A stretch of DNA of 18,575 nucleotides from Devosia sp. Its GTDB lineage: Bacteria > Pseudomonadota > Alphaproteobacteria > Rhizobiales > Devosiaceae. Shown one piece after another: positions 10,270 to 17,252 of the stretch; within the stretch, counting starts at the first letter, position 1, and each line of letters begins with the position of its first letter. The stretch covers positions 1 through 18,575 of the forward strand of contig DROE01000180.1 in the NCBI GenBank assembly GCA_011322005.1, in the 5' to 3' direction. The translations under genes were made by a program, and so were the position numbers. The notes under the pieces are model-generated. The model did not search any database. It saw only the letters and a list, made by a program, of their open reading frames with translations, and was not told the origin of the DNA.

Positions 10270-11004
10270 CTATTTTCGTGGTTCATAAGCCATCAGCGCC
10301 GGGCCATTGGCCTTGAGCCAGGCCCGCCCCTCATCCATTTTCGGCAATGTCTGGCGGACTTTGGCCCAGAAGGCATCAGAGTGATTCATCTCGCACCGGT
10401 GCGCAACCTCATGGGCGGCCACATAGTCGAGCACAAAGGGAGGGGCAAGAATGAGCCGCCAGTTATAGTTGAGCACCCCCGCACGCGAACACGAGCCCCA
10501 GCGGGTGGATTGCGAGCGCACCCGGACAGTCTTCACACTGACACCGAGCCGGGCCGCGTGGAAAGATGAGCGCTCCTCAAGAGCGTTCCGCGCCTCGGAT
10601 TTTAGCCAGTCGGTCAGCCTCCGGGCCAGATGGGCTTTGCCTCCGGGCACCAAAAGCCCCGGGCCTGTTTCGTCATCGACAATTGTCACCTGGCCGCGGA
10701 TGCTGGCGCTGGAGACAATGCGCACGGGGCATCCCTTAAAAGGTATTTTGACCCCATGTTCAAAAAAGACCGGTTTGGGATGGTTTTCAAGGCGCTGACC
10801 CAGCCAGCCTGTTTGTTTCTCCAGAAATTTTCTGGCTTCTTTCCAGCGCCCTGAAGCCGGTACACTCAGAACCGGCTCCCCGGCCCGCGACAGTGACAGC
10901 CGGTAGTAGCGCGCGCGTTTGTTGACGCGGACATTGACGCTCACCGCCCGCCCGTCAACGTTGATTTCAGTGCGTTCAGGCCAGGGTTTGGCTGCAAAAA
11001 TCAT
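10270..11004 (-). CDS. YgjP-like M48/DUF45 zinc metallopeptidase
   Basis: A putative soluble zinc metallopeptidase of the YgjP/SprT-like group (DUF45, WLM-related); physiological substrates are not known. The 244-residue product has a beta-rich N-terminal part (VNVRVNKRARYYRLSLSR), the family motif STRWGSCS, and the zinc site HEVAH (H198, E199, H202) with the third ligand H208 in EMNHSDAFW. There is no signal peptide. An in-frame TTG at 11064 would add 20 residues, but that codon lies in the T-tract of the upstream terminator, so the ATG at 11004 is chosen; its ribosome-binding site is poor. The terminator implies the gene has its own promoter in 11005-11062 or depends on readthrough. Convergent with the PBP gene. 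Confidence 0.88.
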   Translation of the reverse strand: MIFAAKPWPERTEINVDGRAVSVNVRVNKRARYYRLSLSRAGEPVLSVPASGRWKEARKFLEKQTGWLGQRLENHPKPVFFEHGVKIPFKGCPVRIVSSASIRGQVTIVDDETGPGLLVPGGKAHLARRLTDWLKSEARNALEERSSFHAARLGVSVKTVRVRSQSTRWGSCSRAGVLNYNWRLILAPPFVLDYVAAHEVAHRCEMNHSDAFWAKVRQTLPKMDEGRAWLKANGPALMAYEPRK

Positions 11005-11062
11005 GAAGATATCGGTCAGATATGCTTGAAGAACTGCGATTCGGTTTCGCAACGAACATAGC

Positions 11063-11088
11063 AAAAAAACGCCCCGTTTTGGGGCGTT
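11063..11088 (-). terminator. Rho-independent terminator after the DUF2852 gene
   Basis: A perfect 8-bp stem, aacgcccc/ggggcgtt (11068-11075 and 11081-11088), with a 5-nt loop is followed on the minus strand by seven T residues. It lies 48 nt after the DUF2852 stop and before the metallopeptidase start, so it should end the DUF2852 transcript. Confidence 0.88.
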
Positions 11089-11136
11089 CCTTTGGGGCAG
11101 GTTTTCTGTTCGGGCGAAAACCCTGATCCTTGAATA

Positions 11137-11601
11137 CTAGTCCTTGTCGGAGCGCTTCTTGGAACTCACAGAACCTTCGACAACGTTATCCGAATAGTAC
11201 GAACCCGACTGGTTGTCGCCACGCTCGCGCATGAAGCGGTCGAACTCTTCCCGGTCGCGGGCCATGCGCAGATTGTGCACGAAATCCTGGAACTGGTTGA
11301 TCTCCTCGTCCAGTCGCTTGCGTTCTTCGTCCAGACGCTTCATCTGCTCTTCGCGGTACTCATCAAAGGCCACGTTTCCGCTGGAATGACGGCGTCCGCG
11401 ACGTCGGCCCTTTGCGCAACTCCATGCACCCTTTTGCTTGTGAACCCAGCGCTCCGCTTTCTCTGAAGAACCGCCAAAACGCTCTCCCCACAGGATATAG
11501 GCCAGAACGGCCAGACCAAGGGGCCACCAAATAACGAAGCCAAGAACCATCAGGGCGATGGTAATGAAGGACCATTCCGGTTTAATAATAGATGTGCTCA
11601 T
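11137..11601 (-). CDS. DUF2852 family membrane protein
   Basis: A small protein of unknown function from a family found mainly in Alphaproteobacteria. It has 154 residues starting MSTSIIKPEWSF. One hydrophobic stretch (about 10-38, including LMVLGFVIWWPLGLAVLAYI) predicts a membrane anchor. A basic segment follows, then a charged, coiled-coil-like helix (about 85-130, RLDEERKRLDEEINQFQDFV) with the DREEFDRFM motif typical of the family, and a serine-rich tail. The ATG at 11601 has a GGGAGA ribosome-binding site; an upstream in-frame start at 11715 would add 38 residues of non-family sequence. It is divergent from regB, is followed by an intrinsic terminator and is probably monocistronic. Confidence 0.85.
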   Translation of the reverse strand: MSTSIIKPEWSFITIALMVLGFVIWWPLGLAVLAYILWGERFGGSSEKAERWVHKQKGAWSCAKGRRRGRRHSSGNVAFDEYREEQMKRLDEERKRLDEEINQFQDFVHNLRMARDREEFDRFMRERGDNQSGSYYSDNVVEGSVSSKKRSDKD

Positions 11602-11654
11602 TTCTATTCTCCCAATCTCGAACAGGCCAGATGTGGGGTAAAAAAAAACTCCCG

Positions 11655-11685
11655 CAAGACAAAATTTCGGTTTTTTGGGGTCTTG
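11655..11685. promoter_or_regulatory. Inverted repeat in the DUF2852-regB divergent region
   Basis: CAAGAC (11655-11660) and GTCTTG (11680-11685) form a perfect 6-nt inverted repeat spaced by 19 nt. It sits in the 173-nt gap between the divergent starts, so it could be an operator serving either gene. Six-nt arms can arise by chance; low confidence. Confidence 0.2.
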
Positions 11686-11774
11686 AAATGCGTGACCTGA
11701 ACATCCATGGGGCAACGGGTATTCTCCAAAAGTCCGGCAAAACCAGCCAAAAACCAGTCAGGGCACCACCAAGT

Positions 11775-13082
11775 ATGAATAAAATGTCAACAAGCGGGCC
11801 TGAGACAGCGAGCATGTTCAGACCCTTGCGCTTGTCCACACTCGTTCGTCTTCGTTGGCTGGCGCTTGCTGCCCAGACTCTTGCTGTGCTTTACGTGGCG
11901 TTCGGGTTGGGCTTCCCTGTGCCCCTGTTTCAGTGTCTGACCCTGATTGCCATTTCGGCCGTGTTCAATATTGGGCTTGTGCTGCGCTTTGGTATCGGCC
12001 ACCGCCCAACGAATGTTCTGGCTGCCGCCCAGCTGGCCTTTGACAGCCTGCAGCTTGCCGGCCTGCTCTGGCTCACGGGGGGGCTTGAGAATCCTTTTGC
12101 CATTTTGTTGCTGGCACCTGTTTCGGTTTCGGCTTCCATTCTGCCCATACGCGAAACCATTCTGGTCAGTGTTCTGGCGGCGGCCCTGACATCGGCCCTG
12201 GCGCTCTCACATATGCCTTTGCCCTGGCATGGAGAACGCCCGATCATGTTTGAACCCCTTTATATCGGGGGTATCTGGATTGCACTGCTCAGCGGTTATG
12301 CTTTTGTTGCGGTTTACGCCGGCCGTGTCGCCCACGAGGCGCGTCAGTTGGCCGATGCGCTGGCGGCAACTGAACTGGCACTTTCACGCCAGCAGCGTCT
12401 TTCAGAGCTTGACGGGCTGGCCGCAGCCGCCGCTCACGAACTGGGCACACCCCTGTCCACCATCGCCCTGGCGGCAAAGGAAATGCTTGGAGAGGTGGAT
12501 GAAGGTCCTCTGCGGGAAGACGTGCGCCTCATCATTGAACAATCCGCACGCTGTCGAAACATTCTGTCCAAGTTGCGCTCCTTGGACGATACAGAGGAAG
12601 ATCTGTTCAGGGCCGTGCCGCTTTCTGAACTGCTGGCTGAACTGACACAGCCCTTCACCCATTATGAAAAACCGTTGAACATTATCAAACAGGGTACCGC
12701 CGAGGAGGAACCGGTTGTCGTGCGCAATGTGGGTCTTTTGTACGGACTGGGAAATCTCATCGAAAACGCGGCCCAGTTTGCCCGCTCTGAGGTTACCATT
12801 GAGGCCTGCTGGCAGCCGACGCGCATCAAGATCACGATCACTGACGATGGGCCTGGGTTTGCCCCTGATCTGCTTAATCGTCTCGGAGAACCCTATCTGA
12901 GTGCAAAAGGGCGCCGCCGCAGCGGTGGTCTGGGTTTGGGCGTGTTTATTGCCAAAACGCTGCTGGAGAGAACCGGTGCGAAAATCAGCTTTTCCAACGC
13001 CCACTTGGAAGGCCACGCCAGGGTTGCCCTGGACTGGATCAGAACCGATCTTGAAGCAGGCAGGAAACATTCCGTTCTTTGA
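11775..13082 (+). CDS. regB: Redox-sensing histidine kinase RegB/ActS/PrrB
   Basis: This membrane sensor kinase phosphorylates RegA when the quinone pool is reduced or oxygen is low, controlling energy metabolism genes in alphaproteobacteria. The 435-residue product has about six membrane segments (roughly 25-185), with the quinone-related GGLENPF motif (102-108) in a membrane-proximal loop. It then has the H-box AAAAHELGTPLSTI (H221), a conserved cysteine (C260, in ARCRNIL) at the position of the RegB redox cysteine, the N-box GNLIENAAQFA, and G-boxes DDGPGFAP and GGLGLGVFIAKTLL. Earlier in-frame starts (from 11592) would overlap the divergent gene; the ATG at 11775 puts the key residues near RegB numbering. 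ATGs at 11784 or 11814 are possible. RegA follows 117 nt downstream. Confidence 0.93.
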   Translation: MNKMSTSGPETASMFRPLRLSTLVRLRWLALAAQTLAVLYVAFGLGFPVPLFQCLTLIAISAVFNIGLVLRFGIGHRPTNVLAAAQLAFDSLQLAGLLWLTGGLENPFAILLLAPVSVSASILPIRETILVSVLAAALTSALALSHMPLPWHGERPIMFEPLYIGGIWIALLSGYAFVAVYAGRVAHEARQLADALAATELALSRQQRLSELDGLAAAAAHELGTPLSTIALAAKEMLGEVDEGPLREDVRLIIEQSARCRNILSKLRSLDDTEEDLFRAVPLSELLAELTQPFTHYEKPLNIIKQGTAEEEPVVVRNVGLLYGLGNLIENAAQFARSEVTIEACWQPTRIKITITDDGPGFAPDLLNRLGEPYLSAKGRRRSGGLGLGVFIAKTLLERTGAKISFSNAHLEGHARVALDWIRTDLEAGRKHSVL

Positions 13083-13119
13083 CTTTCTCCCCCGACAAAG
13101 TATTAGACAGTTTGTCAGG

Positions 13120-13161
13120 CTTGCGCCCGGATCGGATGTTTCAACGCTCCGGGCCCGCAAG
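13120..13161 (+). promoter_or_regulatory. Strong stem-loop between regB and regA
   Basis: Left arm cttgcgcccgga (13120-13131) pairs with tccgggc (13148-13154) and gcaag (13157-13161), giving 12 base pairs with one 2-nt bulge and a 16-nt loop. No T-run follows, so it is not a standard terminator. It may set the relative levels of RegB and RegA by mRNA processing or stability, or act as a DNA dyad. A smaller inverted repeat, gacaaa/tttgtc (13094-13116), lies just before it. Confidence 0.5.
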
Positions 13162-13199
13162 CTGAACCGAAAATAGCCAAACCTCAAGGGCATCACCAT

Positions 13200-13751
13200 A
13201 TGACCAGCGCCAATGATTTGATGGAACAGGACCGATCACTCTTGCTTGTTGATGATGACAGGCCCTTTCTCAACAGGCTGGAGCAGGCCATGACCCGGCG
13301 CGGGTTCGATGTGCGGGTTGCTGAGGGAGTTGACGCCGGGCTGGCGCTTCTCAAACCCGAACCGCCGGCTTTTGCCGTTGTTGACATGCGTCTTGAGGAT
13401 GGCAACGGGCTCGAAGTCGTCTCAGCCCTGCATGAGGTGCGCCCCGGCGCCCGAGCCATAGTTCTGACGGGCTATGGAAACATTGCCTCGGCGGTGATGG
13501 CGGTAAAACTGGGGGCAGTTGACTATCTGGCAAAACCTGCCGATGCCGACGACATCACCAAGGCGCTTCTGGCCGAGCAGAGCGAAAAGCCCGCTCCCCC
13601 AGAAAACCCCATGTCGGCCGACCGGGTACGCTGGGAGCATATCCAGCGTGTCTATGAGCTTTGCGATCGCAATGTTTCAGAAACCGCCCGCCGCCTGAAC
13701 ATGCACCGCCGCACCCTGCAACGCATACTGGCCAAACGCGCGCCGCGCTGA
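13200..13751 (+). CDS. regA: Response regulator RegA/ActR/PrrA
   Basis: RegA is the DNA-binding partner of RegB, activating or repressing genes for respiration, carbon fixation, nitrogen fixation or photosynthesis depending on the species. It has 183 residues. The receiver domain shows the acidic pocket VDDD (17-20), phosphoacceptor D62 in VVDMRLEDGNG, T90 and K112. A short proline-containing linker (AEQSEKPAPPENP) leads to the Fis-type helix-turn-helix, RVYELCDRNVSETARRLNMH, and RRTLQRIL, which is almost invariant in this family. The ATG at 13200 has an AAGGG ribosome-binding site about 10 nt upstream. It lies 117 nt after regB and is probably co-transcribed with it. It converges with the FGGY kinase, the two stop codons being 5 nt apart with no terminator hairpin. 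Confidence 0.96.
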   Translation: MTSANDLMEQDRSLLLVDDDRPFLNRLEQAMTRRGFDVRVAEGVDAGLALLKPEPPAFAVVDMRLEDGNGLEVVSALHEVRPGARAIVLTGYGNIASAVMAVKLGAVDYLAKPADADDITKALLAEQSEKPAPPENPMSADRVRWEHIQRVYELCDRNVSETARRLNMHRRTLQRILAKRAPR

Positions 13752-13756
13752 AATCT

Positions 13757-15244
13757 TCAGGTCAGTTCCGCCGCAATGTCCTTCGTCTGCTCATAAAGAC
13801 GGCGGAAAAGCGCGTAATTCTTGTCATAAATGTCTTGGTGTACAGTTGCGATGGTTTGTGACACCGGATTCCAGTGTGCGATGTCCTCTTTTGAAGCAGT
13901 CCCGATGGCCATCGCCGCTAGGAAAGCATTGCCAAAGCTGGCGCCCACGGTTTTTTGGCAGACAATCTGGTCAATGCCGGTGATGTCGGAGGTGGCCTGC
14001 AACCACAGACGGTTTTTTGTGCCCCCGCCCACTGCCAGCAACCTTTGGGGAGCATGACCCAACTCGCAGAAAGTGTCGGTAACGTGACGGGTGCCAAAGG
14101 CGATACCCTCTATCAGAGCCCGGTACATGTCGCCCCGCTCATGGGTAAGGTTGAGCCCGAAAAACGTGCCCCGTGCGTTGACGTCATGGATGGGCGTGCG
14201 TTCCCCCGAAAAATAGGGAAGAACCAGCAAGCCTTTTGCTCCGGGGGGCGAAGCGGCGGCTTCGGTGGCCAGAGCGGGGAAAGCCTCGTCTTTGGAAAGC
14301 TCCTTTGCGAACTGGTCGCCAAACCAGTGGGTGAGGGTGCCTGAAGTCGCCAGACCGGCCATCAGTGCATGCTCGCCCTCAAACAGCCAGGGCGCATACC
14401 ACAGCCGGGGGTCCGTCACGCGGCTGTCGGTCACCTGGATGATGAAGATGGTTGAGCCATACATCATCATCATGTCACCGGGCCGGATGACACCGACGGA
14501 AAATGCCTCAGCCGCCGCGTCGATGGTCCCGGCGGTAACCGGCGTGCCTTTGGCAAGGCCGGTAGCCTGGGCAGCGCTGGCGGTGATTTCCCCCGCAATC
14601 TCCCCCGACCACATAAGACGGGGGAGTTTTTCCAGTTCAACAATGTCTCCGACCAACTCCGAGGTCCAGTTCTGCGCACGCACGTCATAAAGGGGGGAAA
14701 AATTGGCCGCCGTGTAATGGTCGATAACGCTTTGACCCGTCAAACGATGCACCAGAAAGCTCGAACAGGTGAAAATATGGGCGGTTTTGGCAAAGATTTC
14801 GGGGCGATTGCGTTGCAGCCACAGGATTTTTGGCCCCACCGATTGCGAGGTCAGAGCGTTGCCACAGGTTTCAAGGATTTTTTCCGCCCCGATACGCCTC
14901 TCAAGCTCGATGATTTCTTTTTGTGCCCGTCCGTCGACCCCGTAGAGCACAGCATTCATCAGCGGAGTGCCTTCAGCATCAACAGGCGCCATGCACGGAC
15001 CAATGCCGGAGCAGGCCACGGCCTTTATATCTTTGGGGTCAATGCCGGTTTCGGACAGAAGGCGTTTGCATATGAAAGTAAAATCGCCCCACCAGTCTTC
15101 CTCAGGCCGATGCTCGGCCCAGCCCGGCTGCGGCACCTCCATCTTGTGGGGGCGGCTGGCCTGGGCCAGCACCTTGCCCGTCTTGTCAACCAGAACTCCT
15201 TTTGATTCAAAGGTGCCGATGTCGATGCCAAGGGTTGCGCTCAT
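13757..15244 (-). CDS. FGGY-family carbohydrate kinase (xylulokinase-like)
   Basis: An ATP-dependent sugar kinase of the ASKHA fold with 495 residues, normal for FGGY kinases. Visible: the N-terminal phosphate loop GIDIGTFESKGVLVD (6-20), VDGRA (103-107), the candidate catalytic aspartate D242 in AGTIDAAAEAFSVG, YGSTIFII, PYFSGERTPIHD (343-354), and the nucleotide motif AVGGGTKNRLWLQATSDITG (405-424). It most resembles the xylulokinase side of the family, but the substrate (a pentulose, hexulose, polyol or other) cannot be read from the sequence. The ATG at 15244 directly follows the M42 TGA with no gap, suggesting translational coupling. It is the last gene of a minus-strand operon with M42, BtpA/SgcQ and a glycosidase-like gene, which points to sugar catabolism. 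Confidence 0.9.
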   Translation of the reverse strand: MSATLGIDIGTFESKGVLVDKTGKVLAQASRPHKMEVPQPGWAEHRPEEDWWGDFTFICKRLLSETGIDPKDIKAVACSGIGPCMAPVDAEGTPLMNAVLYGVDGRAQKEIIELERRIGAEKILETCGNALTSQSVGPKILWLQRNRPEIFAKTAHIFTCSSFLVHRLTGQSVIDHYTAANFSPLYDVRAQNWTSELVGDIVELEKLPRLMWSGEIAGEITASAAQATGLAKGTPVTAGTIDAAAEAFSVGVIRPGDMMMMYGSTIFIIQVTDSRVTDPRLWYAPWLFEGEHALMAGLATSGTLTHWFGDQFAKELSKDEAFPALATEAAASPPGAKGLLVLPYFSGERTPIHDVNARGTFFGLNLTHERGDMYRALIEGIAFGTRHVTDTFCELGHAPQRLLAVGGGTKNRLWLQATSDITGIDQIVCQKTVGASFGNAFLAAMAIGTASKEDIAHWNPVSQTIATVHQDIYDKNYALFRRLYEQTKDIAAELT

Positions 15245-16339
15245 TCAAGTATACCTGTCGCGGTCCAGGGAAAAATCGGCGCCGATGCGCGCCAGAGCAC
15301 ATTCAAGTAATTGCGCCAGCGCCGCGAGGTCGCCAAGGTCACAGACCTCCAGCGAAGAGTGCGAATAGCGCATGGGGAAACCCACATCTATTGAGGCAAC
15401 CCCTTCACCCGCCAGTTGCACATAGGAAAGGTCGGTCAGAACGCCGGTGGCGGCGCTGCGCTGCAGCGGGATGCTTTGTGACTTCGCCGTCTCCTCGAAC
15501 AGGCTGACCAGCGCCGGGTGCGGGATAACCCCGTTCAGCGTGCCGCGCCCGTGGAATGAATAAAGGCTCATGCCCGGCCCGCCCCCAAGCTTCATGTCGC
15601 CGCCTTTCTCCATGTCCGGGGTATCCGAGGCCAGCATCAGGTCAATCTGGATGGCAATGTCGGGCGCAAGCTTCTGCGCCACCGGCAGCGCCCCGCGCAG
15701 GTTGAATTCTTCAAGGACGGAAAACACCAGATGCACCGGCGGGCCGGACTTGCGCCTCTTCAAGGTCCGCGCCACCTCCAGCAGAACCGCGCACCCGGCC
15801 CGGTCGTCAACGCTGGTGCCCCCAACCCGGTCGTTGGCCAGTTCAACCACATTGGGCGCATAGACCACTGGCGCGCCGATTTTTATGCCCGCCTCGGTGA
15901 CTTCTTTTGCCGAGGCCAGCCCGGTGTCCACATAAAGCTCTTTATAGGGCACCACCCGGTATTTCTCGTCCGGTGTTGTGGCATGATGGCTTTTGTTGGC
16001 GATGATGCCGGGCACGTCACGCCCCTCGCCGACACAGACAAGCACCTGTTGCGAGGCCAGGGCCCGCTCGGGCACGCCCCCGAGCCGCTCCAGCCGCAAC
16101 AGGCCGTTGGCCTCGACTTTGCGCACCACGAAACCAAGCTGGTCCATATGGGTGAACAGCATTACCGAGGGACCGGTGCCCTCAAAGTCGGCGATAAGGT
16201 TGCCCAGCCGGTCCGAGCTGGAGGCAATGCCCATTTGGTTCAGGCGCTCGGCGATGGCCCGGCGCACCCGGTCCTCATGGCCTGAAAGGCCGGGCACCAG
16301 CATCAGGTCGCTCAGGTCCTTTTTGATGCGTTCCTTCAC
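15245..16339 (-). CDS. M42-family metallopeptidase/hydrolase (SgcX/FrvX/YsdC-like)
   Basis: A co-catalytic metallo-hydrolase of family M42, whose members form tetrahedral aminopeptidase particles; some (FrvX, SgcX, YsdC) sit in sugar operons and were once annotated as endoglucanases. It has 364 residues. Predicted ligands and catalytic residues, by comparison with the family: H64 (FTHMDQLGF), D178 (SVDDRAG), E210 as base and E211 (LEEFNLRGA), D233 (IQIDLMLASDTPD) and H327 (RYSHSSLEVCDLGDL). The usual EEVGLRGA is here EEFNLRGA, a small departure. The start is GTG at 16339 with a GGGGGGA ribosome-binding site; it overlaps the BtpA stop by 4 nt (GTGA) and abuts the kinase start. True activity (peptide, glycopeptide or other) is unknown. 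Confidence 0.9.
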   Translation of the reverse strand: MKERIKKDLSDLMLVPGLSGHEDRVRRAIAERLNQMGIASSSDRLGNLIADFEGTGPSVMLFTHMDQLGFVVRKVEANGLLRLERLGGVPERALASQQVLVCVGEGRDVPGIIANKSHHATTPDEKYRVVPYKELYVDTGLASAKEVTEAGIKIGAPVVYAPNVVELANDRVGGTSVDDRAGCAVLLEVARTLKRRKSGPPVHLVFSVLEEFNLRGALPVAQKLAPDIAIQIDLMLASDTPDMEKGGDMKLGGGPGMSLYSFHGRGTLNGVIPHPALVSLFEETAKSQSIPLQRSAATGVLTDLSYVQLAGEGVASIDVGFPMRYSHSSLEVCDLGDLAALAQLLECALARIGADFSLDRDRYT

Positions 16340-17151
16340 TTTTCCCCCCGGATTATTCTGACCCGGGCCATGAAATCGGCGGCGCGCGCCTTGTCGACCG
16401 CCTTCCAGGTGTCGCCGTCAATCTTGAGCGAGGAGCCAACGATACAGCCGTCGGCTATAGCCAGCACTTCGGCGACGGTTTCATGCTTGACCCCGGTATT
16501 GGCCATGACCGGAGTGTCGGGAAGAACCTTTTTTACCGCCTCAAGGTCCGATAAAGCCGCAGCTTCCCCGGTAATCTGGCCCGAAACCAGCACCGCGTCG
16601 GGGATGGAGGAAAAAACCGCGCTGCGCGCCCTCTCGGCCAGCGGGCGCCGATCAAGGGAATGGGCAAACTCGGCCGAGACATTGTAGAGCATGGCCATGT
16701 CGGAACGCCCAAGCCGGTCGCGATAGCGCATGGCTTTGCCCGCATCTGGCGTCCACGGCCCCATGTCGGAAGCGTAAAAGCCGGTAAAAATCTCGCGCAC
16801 GAAAGCAGCGCCCGTCGCCGCCCCCAGCGCGATTGACGACATGGGGTCCCACAAGACATTGACGCCGAAGGGAACTGTGATTCTGTCTTTCAGCTGGCCA
16901 ATAACATAGGCCATGGTGGCGGTGGAGGCGGTATCGACCTCAAACTCGTAAGGGCGGTCGTTCTCATTGCCGAACATTACCGCGTCAAAACCCGCTTTTT
17001 GCAACGCATCAAGGTCGGCTGCGGCATCCGCAACCAGCCCCTCAAGGCCATGTTTTGCATCATAAAGGGGAGTGCCCGGCAACGCCCCCACATGAATCAT
17101 GCCGATAACAGGTTTTTCGACCCCGAAAACCTTCCTGAAACGTGTTGTCAT
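16336..17151 (-). CDS. BtpA/SgcQ family TIM-barrel protein
   Basis: A member of the BtpA family, which includes SgcQ of the E. coli sgc operon and cyanobacterial BtpA, linked to photosystem I accumulation. No reaction is firmly established. It has 271 residues and starts MTTRFRKVFGVEKPVIGMIH. Family marks are VIGMIHVGALPGTP, the VMFGNENDRPYEF region, PFGVNVLWDP, VREIFTGFYASDMGPW, and a phosphate-site-like end PVMANTGVKHET followed by GCIVGSSLKIDGDTW, which suits a barrel that binds a phosphorylated ligand. The gene lies 101 nt after the glycosidase-like gene and overlaps the M42 gene by 4 nt. Pairing with an M42 protein mirrors sgcQ-sgcX. The ATG has a weak AAAGG site. Confidence 0.92.
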   Translation of the reverse strand: MTTRFRKVFGVEKPVIGMIHVGALPGTPLYDAKHGLEGLVADAAADLDALQKAGFDAVMFGNENDRPYEFEVDTASTATMAYVIGQLKDRITVPFGVNVLWDPMSSIALGAATGAAFVREIFTGFYASDMGPWTPDAGKAMRYRDRLGRSDMAMLYNVSAEFAHSLDRRPLAERARSAVFSSIPDAVLVSGQITGEAAALSDLEAVKKVLPDTPVMANTGVKHETVAEVLAIADGCIVGSSLKIDGDTWKAVDKARAADFMARVRIIRGEK

Positions 17152-17252
17152 CGTTTTTTTGCCTTTGCTGGTCTCAAAAAGAGCCTATTTGGCTTTGTCC
17201 GGGCAGGCAATGCGCCCCCGGCAAACCCGTGGTTCACGGACCCGGTGAGTGC
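17152..17252 (-). other. Spacer between glycosidase-like gene and btpA/sgcQ
   Basis: A gap of 101 nt. It holds only a weak hairpin, ccgtg-gtt-cacgg, near 17228-17240 and a T/A-rich stretch next to the btpA start. No clear terminator or promoter was seen, so readthrough from the glycosidase-like gene is likely. Confidence 0.4.
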
